A stretch of DNA of 64,000 bases from Bradyrhizobium sp. SZCCT0153 (GTDB taxonomy: Bacteria > Pseudomonadota > Alphaproteobacteria > Rhizobiales > Xanthobacteraceae), in contig NZ_JAFCKS010000009.1 of assembly GCF_018129995.1 (NCBI RefSeq), positions 124,001 through 188,000 of the forward strand, given 5' to 3'. The notes beneath the pieces are model-generated. The model did not search any database and was not told the origin of the DNA. It saw only the letters and a list, made by a program, of their open reading frames with translations. Positions 36,778 to 46,246 of this stretch are shown in pieces. Position 1 is the first letter of the stretch. Each line of letters starts with the position of its first letter. The position numbers were made by a program, and so were the translations under genes.

Positions 36778-38415
36778 ATGAGCAAGCTCACCCGTCGTAC
36801 CATCCTGAAGTCCGGCGGCGCCGCCGCGGGCACGCTTCTGCTGCCGCGTTTTGCGATCGGGCAGGCCGACAATCGTCCGTCGGTGACGATCGCCGTGCAG
36901 AAGGTGACGAACGCGAACGTGCTCGACGTGCTGCGCGAGCAGTCCAATGTCGGCGAGCGCGTGTTCTTCTCCTCGATCTGGGAGGGCCTGATCTCCAAGG
37001 ACTGGCGCGGCAACCTGGAGTCTGTGCCGGGCCTCGCCACGGAATGGCGCCGTATCGACGACCAGACCGTCGAGGTGAAGCTGCGCCAGGGCGTGAAGTT
37101 CCACAATGGCGATGAGCTCACCGCCGAAGACGTCGTCTTCACCTTCAGCCGCGAGCGCATGTTCGGCCAGACCGAAGCCAAGAGCCGCTCCACGATCCAG
37201 GCCTTCGAGAAGATCCCGACGCCGCGTCCAGGCAAGGAACTGCCGCCGGACGTTCCCGCCGTCGCCCGCCGCATCTGGCCGGATCTCGTCCGCGTCGATG
37301 CCGTCGACAAGTACACGGTGCGTTTCTACAACGCCACGCCCGACGTCACGATCGAGGGCCGGCTGTCGCGCTACGGCTCTGACATCATGAACCGCCGCGC
37401 CTGGGACGAATCGGCGAGCTATCTCGACTGGGCGCGCAAGCCGATCACGACCGGCCCCTACAAGGTGGTCGAACTCAAGCCCGACGTGTCGCTGACGCTG
37501 GAAGCCCACGACGAATATTGGGGCGGCCGCCCGCCGCTCAAGCGCATCCGCTTCCTCGAAGTGCCTGAAGTCGCAAGCCGCATCAACGGCCTGCTCTCGG
37601 GCGAGTACCAGTTCGCCTGCGACATCCCGCCGGACCAGATCGCCGGCATCGAGAAGAATTCGGCGTTCGAAGTGCAGGGCGGCACCATCCTCAATCACCG
37701 CCTGACCGTGTTCGACAAGAACCACGCCCAGCTCGCCAATCCGCTGGTGCGGCGCGCCTTCACCCATGCGATCGACCGCCAGGCCATCGTCGACAGCCTG
37801 TGGGCCGGCCGCACCCGCGTGCCGAAGGGCCTGCAGTGGGAATTCTACGGCGACATGTTCATCGCAGACTGGAGCGTACCGGCGTACGATCCGAAACTCG
37901 CGCAGGATCTGTTGAAGCAGGCGGGCTACAAGGGCGATCCGATTCCCTATCGCCTGCTCAACAATTACTACACCAACCAGGTCGCGACCGCGCAGGTGCT
38001 GGTCGAGATGTGGAAGTCGGTCGGCCTCAACGTCCAGATCGAGACCAAGGAGAACTGGTCGCAGATCATGGAGCGCGCGCCGACCCGCGCCGTGCGCGAC
38101 TGGTCGAACTCGGCCGCCTTCAACGATCCGGTGTCCTCGCTGGTCGCCCAGCACGGCCCGAACGGCCAGCAGCAGCAGATCGGCGAGTGGACCAATGTCG
38201 AGCTGAACAAACTCTCCGAATTCCTGGAAACCTCGACCGACCGGGCCGCCCGCAAGAAGGCGTTTCACCGCATGCTGGAAATCGCCGAGCGCGAAGACCC
38301 CGCCTATACGGTGCTGCACCAGAACGCGACCTTCACGGCCAAGCCGAAGTCGATCAAGTGGAAAGCCTCGCCAGCATTCGCGATGGATTTCCGCGCCGGC
38401 AATTTCGAGGCCTGA
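36778..38415 (+). CDS. ABC transporter solute-binding protein, family 5
   Basis: A 545-residue periplasmic binding protein of the peptide/nickel/opine type (SBP_bac_5). The N-terminus LTRRTILKSGG, followed by a hydrophobic stretch, is a twin-arginine signal. Family motifs VFHNGDELTAEDVVFTFSRE-like sequence lies near residue 100. It begins the ABC part of the operon; the substrate cannot be told from sequence. Confidence 0.92.
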   Translation: MSKLTRRTILKSGGAAAGTLLLPRFAIGQADNRPSVTIAVQKVTNANVLDVLREQSNVGERVFFSSIWEGLISKDWRGNLESVPGLATEWRRIDDQTVEVKLRQGVKFHNGDELTAEDVVFTFSRERMFGQTEAKSRSTIQAFEKIPTPRPGKELPPDVPAVARRIWPDLVRVDAVDKYTVRFYNATPDVTIEGRLSRYGSDIMNRRAWDESASYLDWARKPITTGPYKVVELKPDVSLTLEAHDEYWGGRPPLKRIRFLEVPEVASRINGLLSGEYQFACDIPPDQIAGIEKNSAFEVQGGTILNHRLTVFDKNHAQLANPLVRRAFTHAIDRQAIVDSLWAGRTRVPKGLQWEFYGDMFIADWSVPAYDPKLAQDLLKQAGYKGDPIPYRLLNNYYTNQVATAQVLVEMWKSVGLNVQIETKENWSQIMERAPTRAVRDWSNSAAFNDPVSSLVAQHGPNGQQQQIGEWTNVELNKLSEFLETSTDRAARKKAFHRMLEIAEREDPAYTVLHQNATFTAKPKSIKWKASPAFAMDFRAGNFEA

Positions 38416-38418
38416 CCG

Positions 38419-39402
38419 GTGGCGCCGCTGATCAGCATCAAGGACCTGAGTGTCGGCTTCCAGGGCGTGCCGGTCCTGCGCGGTGTCGATCTCACCTTGC
38501 AGAAGGGCGAGGCCGTTGGCCTCGTCGGCGAGTCCGGGTCCGGCAAGTCGGTGACTTGGCTTGCGGCGCTCGGCCTCCTGCCACGGCATGCGAATGTCTC
38601 GGGCTCGGTGCGGCTCGACGGACGCGAAATCCTCGGTGCTCCAGCCTCCGAGCTTGACCAGGTGCGCGGCGGGCGGGTCGCCATGATCTTTCAGGATCCG
38701 GCCAGCGCGCTCAACCCGGTGCTGACCATCCGCAGGCAGCTCTGCGAGGCGTTGGCGCTGCATCGCGATCTGTCGGGCCAGACGGTGAAAGCGGAAGCGC
38801 GGCGGCTGCTCGACCTCGTCGGGATCCCCGATGCGGCGCGGCGGCTCGAAGCCTATCCGCATGAATTCTCCGGCGGCCAGGTCCAGCGCATCATGATCGC
38901 GATGGCGCTCGCCGGAAATCCCGACCTGCTGGTCGCGGACGAGCCGACCACGGCGCTCGACGCCACCATCCAGGCGCAGATTCTGGAGCTGCTCTCCACC
39001 ATCCGCCGCGAGATGGATATGGCGATGGTTCTGATCAGCCACGATCTCGGCGTCGTCGCCGAAAACTGCGACCGCGTTGCCGTGATGTATGCCGGCCGCA
39101 TCGTCGAGGCGGCGCCGGCCAACCAGCTCTTCGCCGATCCGCTGCATCCCTATGCGCAGGGGCTGATCGGCTCGCTGCCGCCGCTCGATGGCCCGAGGCG
39201 TCGCCTGACCGCGATTCCGGGCACTGTACCCGATCCCGCGAGCATGCCCGATGGCTGCGCCTTCGCGCCGCGCTGCACGCTGGCGGCCGCGCCGTGCGGC
39301 CTTGCCGCCCCAACCCTGGTGGCGATCGCGAACGACCGCGCCGTCGCCTGCATCCGCGCCGAGGCTTCGCGGCGCGCGCTGCTCGGGGTTGCCGCAGAAT
39401 GA
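38419..39402 (+). CDS. Dipeptide-type ABC ATPase, DppD-like
   Basis: A 327-residue ATPase with Walker A GESGSGKS near residue 35, signature FSGGQVQRIMIA, Walker B LLVADEPTTALD and the C-terminal Cys-containing oligopeptide-transporter extension (GCAFAPRCTLAAAPC). GTG start three bases after the binding-protein stop; its stop overlaps the next start (ATGA). Confidence 0.93.
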   Translation: MAPLISIKDLSVGFQGVPVLRGVDLTLQKGEAVGLVGESGSGKSVTWLAALGLLPRHANVSGSVRLDGREILGAPASELDQVRGGRVAMIFQDPASALNPVLTIRRQLCEALALHRDLSGQTVKAEARRLLDLVGIPDAARRLEAYPHEFSGGQVQRIMIAMALAGNPDLLVADEPTTALDATIQAQILELLSTIRREMDMAMVLISHDLGVVAENCDRVAVMYAGRIVEAAPANQLFADPLHPYAQGLIGSLPPLDGPRRRLTAIPGTVPDPASMPDGCAFAPRCTLAAAPCGLAAPTLVAIANDRAVACIRAEASRRALLGVAAE

Positions 39403-40391
39403 GCGCGCCGCTCGTCGAGGTGTCCTCGATTTCGCGCAGCTACGGCATGCGCGCCGGGATGTTCGGCCGCAGCATGGCCGTGCATGCCGTCGACGGCGTC
39501 TCGCTCGCGATCCGCAAAGGCGAAACGCTCGGCCTCGTCGGCGAATCCGGTTCCGGCAAATCCACCACGGGCCGCATCGTGCTCGGCCTCGAGCCGCCTG
39601 ACCGCGGCGAGGTGCGGTTCGGCGGCAAGCCGATGGCCATGCCCGGGACGCCTGCATGGCGTGCGCAGCGCGCGCAGATGCAGATGATCTTTCAGGACCC
39701 GCTGGGGGCGCTCGATCGGCGGTTGCCGGTTGCGACCCAGATCCGCGAGCCGCTGGACATTCATGGCCTCGGTGAGCCCGCCGGGCGCGAGGAGCGGGTG
39801 CGAGAATTGCTGCGCGCCGTCGAGCTCACGCCCGCGCATGGTGGGCGCTATCCGGGCGCGCTCTCCGGCGGACAGCGGCAGCGCATCGTGCTGGCGCGGG
39901 CGCTGGCGACAAAACCGGACTTCCTGGTCTGCGACGAGCCGGTCAGCGCGCTCGACGTCTCGATCCAGGCGCAGGTGGTGAATCTGCTCGCCGATCTCCA
40001 GGCGCAGCTGGGGCTCACGCTTCTCTTCATCAGTCACGATCTCCGCGTCGTCAGGCAGATCAGCAATGTCGTCGCCGTGATGTATCTCGGCCGCATCGTC
40101 GAGCTCGGCAGTGCCGACGATCTGTTCGCGCGGCCGGAGCACCCGTATACCCAGGCGCTGGTCTCGGCCTCACCCGCGCCGGGCCGCCGCAGCGCAGGTC
40201 GCATCGTGCTGGCGGGCGATCCGCCGAACCCGGCTGCGCGTCCCCAGGGCTGCGCCTTTCATCCGCGCTGCCCGCACGCGATCGCGCGCTGCGGGAGCGA
40301 GGTGCCGGCCCTGTCCGCCGTCGGCGGTGACAGGCAGGTTGCCTGCCACCTCGTGACCGGGCCGCAGGCCGAGACGCGGGATGCAGCCTGA
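39399..40391 (+). CDS. Dipeptide-type ABC ATPase, DppF-like
   Basis: A 330-residue ATPase with Walker A GESGSGKSTTGR, signature LSGGQRQRIVLA, Walker B FLVCDEPVSALD and the terminal GCAFHPRCPHAIARC extension. Pairs with the DppD-like ATPase. The ATG overlaps the stop of the preceding gene by four bases. Confidence 0.93.
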   Translation: MSAPLVEVSSISRSYGMRAGMFGRSMAVHAVDGVSLAIRKGETLGLVGESGSGKSTTGRIVLGLEPPDRGEVRFGGKPMAMPGTPAWRAQRAQMQMIFQDPLGALDRRLPVATQIREPLDIHGLGEPAGREERVRELLRAVELTPAHGGRYPGALSGGQRQRIVLARALATKPDFLVCDEPVSALDVSIQAQVVNLLADLQAQLGLTLLFISHDLRVVRQISNVVAVMYLGRIVELGSADDLFARPEHPYTQALVSASPAPGRRSAGRIVLAGDPPNPAARPQGCAFHPRCPHAIARCGSEVPALSAVGGDRQVACHLVTGPQAETRDAA

Positions 40392-41320
40392 TGGGTCGCT
40401 ATTTTGCCATTCGGATCGGACGCGCCGCCCTGACGATCGTCCTCGTCGTCACCTTCGCCTTCGTCGTGCTGCGTCTCTCCGGCGATCCCGCCCTGATGAT
40501 TCTGGGACCGGAAGCGCCGCCGGAAGTACTCGCCGCCTTCCGCAAGGCGTGGGGGCTCGATGATCCCATCTGGTTTCAGTATCTCGATTATTTTGGCGCC
40601 ATCGCCAAGGGCGAGCTCGGCCGTTCCATGCGCGACGGACGGCCCGCGATCGAACTCGTGCTGGAGCGGATACCGGCGACGCTGGCGCTGACGCTGCCGG
40701 CGTTCGCATTCAAGGTCGCACTCGGCATTCCCGCCGGCATCTACGCGGCGCTGCACCGGGGTTCGGGAATCGACCGCGCCGTGATGATGACGGCGGTCGC
40801 CGGCTTCACCGTGCCGAGTTTCGTCCTTGCGTTGCTGCTCGTGCTGATCTTCGCCGTGCAGCTCGGCTGGCTGCCGTCGGGCGGACAGGACAGTTGGCGC
40901 CATGCCATCCTGCCCATCGTGACGCTCAGCCTCGGCGGCGCCGCGGTGCTGGCGCGCTTCACCCGCAGCGCCATGCTGGAGGTGCTCGGCCAGCCCTATA
41001 TCCGCACCGCTTCCGCCAAAGGCGTGCCGTGGCGAAAAGTCGTCACCTCGCATGCGCTGCCGAACGCGGCGATCCCGACGGTCACCATTCTGGGCTTCAT
41101 GGTGGGCACGCTGATCGCGGGCGCGGTCGTGGTCGAGAGCGTGTTTTCGTGGCCGGGGGTAGGGCGGCTTCTTGTTGTTGCGGTTGCCAATCGCGATCTC
41201 GCCGTCGTGCAATGCATCCTGCTGCTGGTCGCGATGACCATGGTCACGTCGAACCTGATTGTCGACTTCCTTTACGGCTTCCTCGATCCGCGCCTGCGCG
41301 CCAAAGGGGCTCATGCATGA
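40391..41320 (+). CDS. Dipeptide-type ABC permease, DppB-like
   Basis: A 309-residue permease with six membrane segments; the EAA loop lies around YIRTASAKGVPWRKVVTSHA. It shares one base with the end of the DppF-like gene. N-terminal motif FVVLRLSGDPALMIL is typical of DppB. Confidence 0.92.
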   Translation: MGRYFAIRIGRAALTIVLVVTFAFVVLRLSGDPALMILGPEAPPEVLAAFRKAWGLDDPIWFQYLDYFGAIAKGELGRSMRDGRPAIELVLERIPATLALTLPAFAFKVALGIPAGIYAALHRGSGIDRAVMMTAVAGFTVPSFVLALLLVLIFAVQLGWLPSGGQDSWRHAILPIVTLSLGGAAVLARFTRSAMLEVLGQPYIRTASAKGVPWRKVVTSHALPNAAIPTVTILGFMVGTLIAGAVVVESVFSWPGVGRLLVVAVANRDLAVVQCILLLVAMTMVTSNLIVDFLYGFLDPRLRAKGAHA

Positions 41321-42194
41321 AGCGAGCGCACGCATGACTGACGCAACGCTGAAGGACATCGCTGCCCGCCGCCGCATCAGCCTGCCGGCGATCCCGGTGT
41401 CCGTCGCACTTGCGGTCGCCTGGATCGTCGCCATGCTGGTGGTCGCCGCCCTGGCCGAGAAGATCGCGCCCTACGGATACACCCAGCTTGACCTGCGCAA
41501 CCGGCTCTCGGCGCCCGGCAATGTCGCGCACTGGCTCGGCACCGACGAGCTCGGCCGCGACGTGCTGTCGCGGCTGCTGGTCTCGATCCGCATCTCGCTC
41601 CTGATCGCCTTCGGCGCGACCGCGATCTCGGCCGTCGTCGGCACCACCCTCGGCTTCCTCGCGGCGCATTTCCGCGGGGCCGTCGAGCAGCTCGTGCTGA
41701 TGCTGTCCGATTTCCAGGCCAGCATGCCCTTCCTGATCATGGCGCTCGCCGTGCTCGCCTTCTTCGGCAATTCGCTGCCGCTCCTGATCGGCCTGATGGG
41801 ACTTTTCGGCTGGGAGCGCTACGCCCGCATCGCCCGCGGCCTTGCCATCTCCGCCAATGCGCAAGGCTACGCCGCCGCGGTCCGCCAGCTCGGCGCGACG
41901 CCGCCGCGGATTTACCTCAGGCACATCCTGCCCAACATCGCCTCGACCCTGATCGTGTCGACCACGCTGGTATTCCCCGAGGTGATCCTGATGGAATCAG
42001 GCCTGTCCTTCCTCGGCCTCGGTGTGCAGCCGCCGATGACCAGCCTCGGCAACATGGTCGGCTATGGCAGGGAGTACCTGACCAGGGCGCCCTGGATCAT
42101 GCTGGCGCCGGCGACCACGATCGTCGTGACCACCCTGGCGGTCTCCGTGATCGGCGACTGGCTGCGCGACCGGCTCGATCCGACCCTGCAATAG
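41313..42194 (+). CDS. Dipeptide-type ABC permease, DppC-like
   Basis: A 293-residue permease of the DppC type: LGTDELGRDVLSRLL near residue 80, EAA-like GYAAAVRQLGATPPRIYLRH and five to six membrane helices. ATG 41313 has AAGGGG just upstream and overlaps dppB by 8 bases; ATG 41334 is an alternative seven codons later. Last gene of the operon. Confidence 0.9.
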   Translation: MHEASARMTDATLKDIAARRRISLPAIPVSVALAVAWIVAMLVVAALAEKIAPYGYTQLDLRNRLSAPGNVAHWLGTDELGRDVLSRLLVSIRISLLIAFGATAISAVVGTTLGFLAAHFRGAVEQLVLMLSDFQASMPFLIMALAVLAFFGNSLPLLIGLMGLFGWERYARIARGLAISANAQGYAAAVRQLGATPPRIYLRHILPNIASTLIVSTTLVFPEVILMESGLSFLGLGVQPPMTSLGNMVGYGREYLTRAPWIMLAPATTIVVTTLAVSVIGDWLRDRLDPTLQ

Positions 42195-42219
42195 GAGCTG
42201 CGACCCTACCGCCCCCTGC

Positions 42220-42262
42220 CGTCATTCCGGGGCGCGCCGAAAGGCGCGAACCCGGAATGACG
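42220..42262. repeat. Short palindromic repeat downstream of the ABC operon
   Basis: CGTCATTCCGGG (42220-42231) and CCCGGAATGACG (42251-42262) form a perfect 12-bp inverted repeat around GGCGCGCCGAAAGGCGCG. It shares the CGTCATT...AATGACG ends with the repeat at 2463-2581. Probably a REP-like element that also ends the dpp-like transcript. Confidence 0.75.
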
Positions 42263-42428
42263 GGGAGAGGTAAGATGAACGACGCAAAGCCCGCGCCGGG
42301 AGCAGGGGAGCCCTGTCCGGCCCAAGTTCCCGTTGCGCCGAGCCATCCCGTGCGGTATCCGGCCGGAAAGGCCTGAGGCGGCTTCGATATTTCCCCGCCC
42401 GGCTGACCCAACCAGGACGGAAACCGCC

Positions 42429-44279
42429 ATGCCAGCCTATCGCTCCCGCACCACCACCCACGGCCGCAACATGGCGGGCGCCCGCGGCCTCTGGCGCGCG
42501 ACGGGCATGAAGGACGGCGATTTCGGCAAGCCGATCATCGCGGTCGTCAATTCCTTCACCCAGTTCGTGCCCGGCCACGTCCATCTCAAGGACCTCGGCC
42601 AGCTCGTCGCGCGCGAGATCGAGCAGGCCGGCGGCGTCGCCAAGGAATTCAACACCATCGCGGTCGACGACGGCATCGCCATGGGCCATGACGGCATGCT
42701 CTACAGCCTGCCGTCGCGCGAACTGATCGCCGACAGCGTCGAGTACATGGTCAACGCCCATTGCGCCGACGGCATGGTCTGCATCTCCAATTGCGACAAG
42801 ATCACGCCCGGCATGCTGATGGCGGCGCTGCGTCTCAACATTCCGGCCGTGTTCGTTTCGGGCGGCCCGATGGAGGCCGGCAAGGTCACGGTGCAGGGCA
42901 AGAGCAAGGCGGTCGACCTGATCGATGCCATGGTCGCGGCCGCCGACTCCAAGGTCAGCGACGAGGACGTCAAGGTGATCGAGCGCTCGGCGTGCCCGAC
43001 CTGCGGCTCCTGCTCGGGCATGTTCACCGCCAACTCGATGAACTGCCTGACCGAAGCGCTTGGCCTGGCGCTGCCCGGCAACGGCACGGTGGTCGCGACC
43101 CATGCCGACCGCAAGCGCCTGTTCGTCGAGGCCGGCCATACCATCGTCGATATCGTGCGCCGCTATTACGAGCAGGACGACGCCTCGGTGCTGCCGCGCA
43201 ACGTCGCGAACTTCAAGGCGTTCGAGAACGCGATGACGCTCGACATCGCGATGGGCGGCTCGACCAACACCGTGCTGCATCTGCTCGCGGCTGCCCATGA
43301 AGGGCAGGTCGCGTTCGCCATGCAGGACATCGACCGGCTCTCGCGCCGCGTGCCCGTGCTCTGCAAGGTCGCGCCGTCGGTTGCCGACGTGCATGTCGAG
43401 GACGTGCATCGCGCCGGCGGCATCATGGGCATTCTGGGCGAGCTCGATCGCGCTGGCCTGATCGACACCTCGGTTTCGACCGTGCACGCGCCGACCATGA
43501 ACGACGCGCTGGAGCGCTGGGACATCAAGCGCTCCAAGAGCGAGTCCGTCCGCACCTTCTTCCGTGCCTCGCCCGGCGGCATCCCGACCCAGGTCGCGTT
43601 CAGCCAGGAGCGCCGCTACGACGAGCTCGATGCCGACCGCGAGAAGGGCGTGGTGCGCGATCTCGCGCACGCCTTCAGCAAGGACGGTGGTCTTGCCGTG
43701 CTGTACGGCAACCTCGCGCAGGACGGCTGCATCGTGAAGACCGCAGGCGTCGACGCCTCGATCCTGAAGTTCTCCGGCCCGGCGCGTGTGTTCGAAAGCC
43801 AGGACGCGGCCGTCGAAGGCATCCTGGGCGGCAAGGTCGTCGCCGGCGAGGTCGTGGTCATCATTTACGAAGGCCCGCGCGGCGGCCCCGGCATGCAGGA
43901 AATGCTGTATCCGACCAGCTATCTGAAATCGATGGGCCTCGGCAAAGCCTGCGCGCTCGTCACCGACGGCCGCTTCTCGGGCGGCTCGTCCGGCCTGTCG
44001 ATCGGTCACCTTTCGCCGGAAGCGGCCGAAGGCGGCAACATCGGTCTGGTGCGCACGGGCGATCGCATCGCCATCGACATTCCGAACCGCAGCATCACGC
44101 TGGAGGTCTCCGACGAGGAGCTCGCCAGCCGCCGCGCCGCGGAAGACGCGAAGGGCGATACCGCCTGGCAGGCGATTGGCCGCAAGCGCAACGTCTCGAC
44201 CGCATTGCAGGCTTACGCCGCGCTCACCACCAGCGCCGCGCGCGGCGCGGTGCGAGAGGTAAAGCGTCGCTCGAACTGA
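42429..44279 (+). CDS. ilvD: Dihydroxy-acid dehydratase
   Basis: A 616-residue Fe-S dehydratase of valine, leucine and isoleucine synthesis, converting 2,3-dihydroxy acids to 2-oxo acids. Conserved cysteine segments ISNCDKITPGM and CPTCGSCSGMFTANS (cluster ligands), GGSTNTVLHLLA, and the terminal GRFSGGSSGLSIGH are in order. The length matches the family. A terminator follows 45 bases after the stop. Confidence 0.96.
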   Translation: MPAYRSRTTTHGRNMAGARGLWRATGMKDGDFGKPIIAVVNSFTQFVPGHVHLKDLGQLVAREIEQAGGVAKEFNTIAVDDGIAMGHDGMLYSLPSRELIADSVEYMVNAHCADGMVCISNCDKITPGMLMAALRLNIPAVFVSGGPMEAGKVTVQGKSKAVDLIDAMVAAADSKVSDEDVKVIERSACPTCGSCSGMFTANSMNCLTEALGLALPGNGTVVATHADRKRLFVEAGHTIVDIVRRYYEQDDASVLPRNVANFKAFENAMTLDIAMGGSTNTVLHLLAAAHEGQVAFAMQDIDRLSRRVPVLCKVAPSVADVHVEDVHRAGGIMGILGELDRAGLIDTSVSTVHAPTMNDALERWDIKRSKSESVRTFFRASPGGIPTQVAFSQERRYDELDADREKGVVRDLAHAFSKDGGLAVLYGNLAQDGCIVKTAGVDASILKFSGPARVFESQDAAVEGILGGKVVAGEVVVIIYEGPRGGPGMQEMLYPTSYLKSMGLGKACALVTDGRFSGGSSGLSIGHLSPEAAEGGNIGLVRTGDRIAIDIPNRSITLEVSDEELASRRAAEDAKGDTAWQAIGRKRNVSTALQAYAALTTSAARGAVREVKRRSN

Positions 44280-44323
44280 GCGTTGCATCGCTCGCGCCTC
44301 GCGCACATGGTCAACAAGTTCTG

Positions 44324-44347
44324 AACGGCCGGTGAAAACCGGCCGTT
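44324..44347 (+). terminator. Intrinsic terminator after ilvD
   Basis: AACGGCCGG / CCGGCCGTT perfect 9-bp stem with loop TGAAAA; the T-rich tail is short (TTGCATT). Confidence 0.7.
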
Positions 44348-44450
44348 TGCATTAAGGATGCCTCGACGAACTTCGGCATGGCAGGGTTTTCCGGCGTATA
44401 CTGCCTGCGACCTTCGCAAATCCATTTCGGGCAACTGGGGCGCCACCATA

Positions 44451-44825
44451 ATGTCTCGTACTCTTGCTGTCGTTTTCTCAACAGTCGTCGCCGCGATTTC
44501 CATGACGGGCGCAGCTTCCGCCGGCTGCTACAATTGCTACGCGCCGCCGCCGTGCCAGACCTGCTACCAGCAGCAATACGTCCAGCCGCAATACCGCACC
44601 GTCGACGAGACCGTGATGGTTTCGCCCGGCGCGACCGTCGCGCATCGCACGCCGGCGCAGTACCGCACCGTGATGGTGCCGCAGACCGTGATGGTCGCCC
44701 CCCCGAGCGTGCAGTACCAGCACATCCCGCCGCAATACGCCACGCGCCAGCGCGTCGAGATGGTCTCGCCCGGCTATTCCTATTACGCCCCGGTACAGAT
44801 GGGCTGCGCGTCCTGCGGCTACTGA
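44451..44825 (+). CDS. Secreted Tyr/Gln/Pro/Cys-rich small protein
   Basis: A 124-residue protein with signal peptide (residues 1-24, ending AASAG). The mature part has a CYNCYAPPPCQTCYQQQ segment and imperfect internal repeats of the QYRTVDETVMVSPG / QYRTVMVPQTVMVAPP kind. It resembles small rhizobial exported proteins of unknown role, possibly surface-associated. A strong terminator follows. Confidence 0.78.
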   Translation: MSRTLAVVFSTVVAAISMTGAASAGCYNCYAPPPCQTCYQQQYVQPQYRTVDETVMVSPGATVAHRTPAQYRTVMVPQTVMVAPPSVQYQHIPPQYATRQRVEMVSPGYSYYAPVQMGCASCGY

Positions 44826-44850
44826 GCCGACGCTATCACGCATAGTTTGG

Positions 44851-44883
44851 CGCGGCGCTCCCATGGGGCGCCGCGTTTTCTTT
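44851..44883 (+). terminator. Intrinsic terminator after the secreted small protein gene
   Basis: CGCGGCGC (44851-44858) / GCGCCGCG (44868-44875) with loop TCCCATGGG, followed by TTTTCTTT. Confidence 0.85.
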
Positions 44884-44893
44884 GCCCGCAGCA

Positions 44894-44922
44894 CCGAGTG
44901 GTTTAAGGCACCGGTCTTGAAA
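44894..44922 (+). repeat. Partial tRNA-Ser copy, left boundary of a low-GC segment
   Basis: A 29-base block identical to bases 47030-47058 of the intact tRNA-Ser gene, covering D arm to anticodon loop (starts CCGAGTGGTTTAAGGCACC, ends CTTGAAA). The flanks differ on both sides. Such a fragment is expected when a mobile element has integrated by site-specific recombination at a tRNA gene, making this a candidate attachment-site remnant. Unusually, it holds the 5' half of the tRNA, not the 3' half. Confidence 0.8.
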
Positions 44923-45283
44923 TTCTGGAATCGCCGTATCGGCCGGTATCGAATTTGCTCAGATAGGCTTGTTTTGTTGGAAACAGCACGCGCTGCTGTA
45001 CCGGCTGATATCGTCGCACTTCGTCACGCATCGGCGAGTTCGGTAGTAAGGCGGGTAGTAAGGTCATCGACACGGAGGCCGACATTTTAAAAGCCGATCT
45101 TTGCCCGATCCGTCGCGCATTGTCGCCGCAGTTGCTGCGGGAAAGTACAAGGCCCCTCCTGGATGGGCCTTCTCGTTCCCCGCGCTGACAATTTTCATCG
45201 CAACTCAATCTGTAGGCGTGCCAAGCTTGACCGTACAACCGGCGCCCAGTACGCTGCCTTCTTAGCTTCACGGGGGTGGGGTC
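44923..45283. other. Low-GC intergenic region inside the tRNA-Ser-flanked segment
   Basis: About 360 bases of lower GC than the surroundings with no convincing gene. A hairpin AAGGCCC / GGGCCTT lies at 45150-45173. Possible degraded coding sequence, but no family is recognisable. Confidence 0.5.
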
Positions 45284-46246
45284 ATGAGGTGGGCGGGGTG
45301 CTTAGGCTTGATCGGCCTAGCCGGTTGCACGGCTTTTCCAAATTCTACCGAGCAGGGAAGAGTTGAAATCCGCAAGATTGTGGATTCGATAGAGTGTGAA
45401 TTGGCTGCAGTAGCGACTAGCGACGACCCGGATATCCAGTCGCGGGACATCATGAACTGGGTCGCGGCGACCGATCTCGATTTGACGCTGGTGCGCTCGA
45501 TCGGCGCAGATGGGAACGTCAAGGTAGGCGCGCCGGCGGGGCTCGCCGTCTTGTCCGCCACGCCGAAGGTCGGGATTTTGGATACCGACACTAGGATCAA
45601 TCACATCAAGTTCGCCAATTCCTTCCAGAAGGCAAAAGGCCGTTATCCGGATAATTGCAAAGGCGTGGACCCGTCTGAGACGCGCATGGGCCTTGCCTAC
45701 TGGTTGATGGGTAGCATTAAGGCGATCGACAAGGACGATCTGGTGGGTGTGAGCTTTACGAAACAGTTTGAGATCATCGCTAGCGCGAGTTCGCGCTTTG
45801 GTTACACCCTCGAGCCCGTCACGAATCCAGTATCTGCGGACGCAGGCTTTGGAGGGGCACATGACCTCACAAACCGCTTTACGATTGCATTAACGCCGCC
45901 TCCACCCCCGCCGGTACCAGCCAAGCCAATCAAGGTACGGGTCACGAACTGGCCTAAGCTAGCCCCCGCTCCAACGCCCACTCCCACGCCGCTTCCACCC
46001 AAAAATCCTGATCAGAAAAAGAGCGACGAATTCAATCTCAGGCCGTTCAACGTGCCTGCTGAGCCGCAAGTCAGCGCGCCCGCCGATGCTCCAATACCTC
46101 AAGTGAGGCGCGAAAGGTCACAGCGATTGCCCCAGCCCGTTCAGCCGCAGTTGACGCCTAGACAGCGCGTTTTGCAGGATCAGGAGCTGAACCAGATGCT
46201 GCAGCGGAAGTCGCCTGTGATCCTCTCTCCCGAGTCTTTGAGGTAA
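45284..46246 (+). CDS. Lipoprotein of unknown function with Pro-rich C-terminal half
   Basis: A 320-residue protein beginning MRWAGCLGLIGLAGCTAF; LAGC is a good lipobox, so Cys15 is the likely lipidation site. Residues about 20-200 form a globular domain without a recognised family. Residues 205-320 are rich in proline, glutamine and threonine (PPPPPPVPAKP, APTPTPTPLPP). GC is lower than in neighbours. It is the only apparently intact gene in the tRNA-Ser-flanked segment. Confidence 0.72.
   Translation: MRWAGCLGLIGLAGCTAFPNSTEQGRVEIRKIVDSIECELAAVATSDDPDIQSRDIMNWVAATDLDLTLVRSIGADGNVKVGAPAGLAVLSATPKVGILDTDTRINHIKFANSFQKAKGRYPDNCKGVDPSETRMGLAYWLMGSIKAIDKDDLVGVSFTKQFEIIASASSRFGYTLEPVTNPVSADAGFGGAHDLTNRFTIALTPPPPPPVPAKPIKVRVTNWPKLAPAPTPTPTPLPPKNPDQKKSDEFNLRPFNVPAEPQVSAPADAPIPQVRRERSQRLPQPVQPQLTPRQRVLQDQELNQMLQRKSPVILSPESLR

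Noticed and set aside
36379..39657. 1092-codon minus-strand open frame
   Set aside because: Antisense across the sugar isomerase, binding protein and DppD-like genes; it is a low-stop frame caused by codon bias.
42222..44306. 694-codon minus-strand open frame
   Set aside because: Antisense of ilvD; ilvD has conserved cluster-binding cysteines and the correct family length.
44858..45090. Short open frame over the tRNA-Ser fragment
   Set aside because: It reads through a tRNA fragment and a terminator; no coding evidence.
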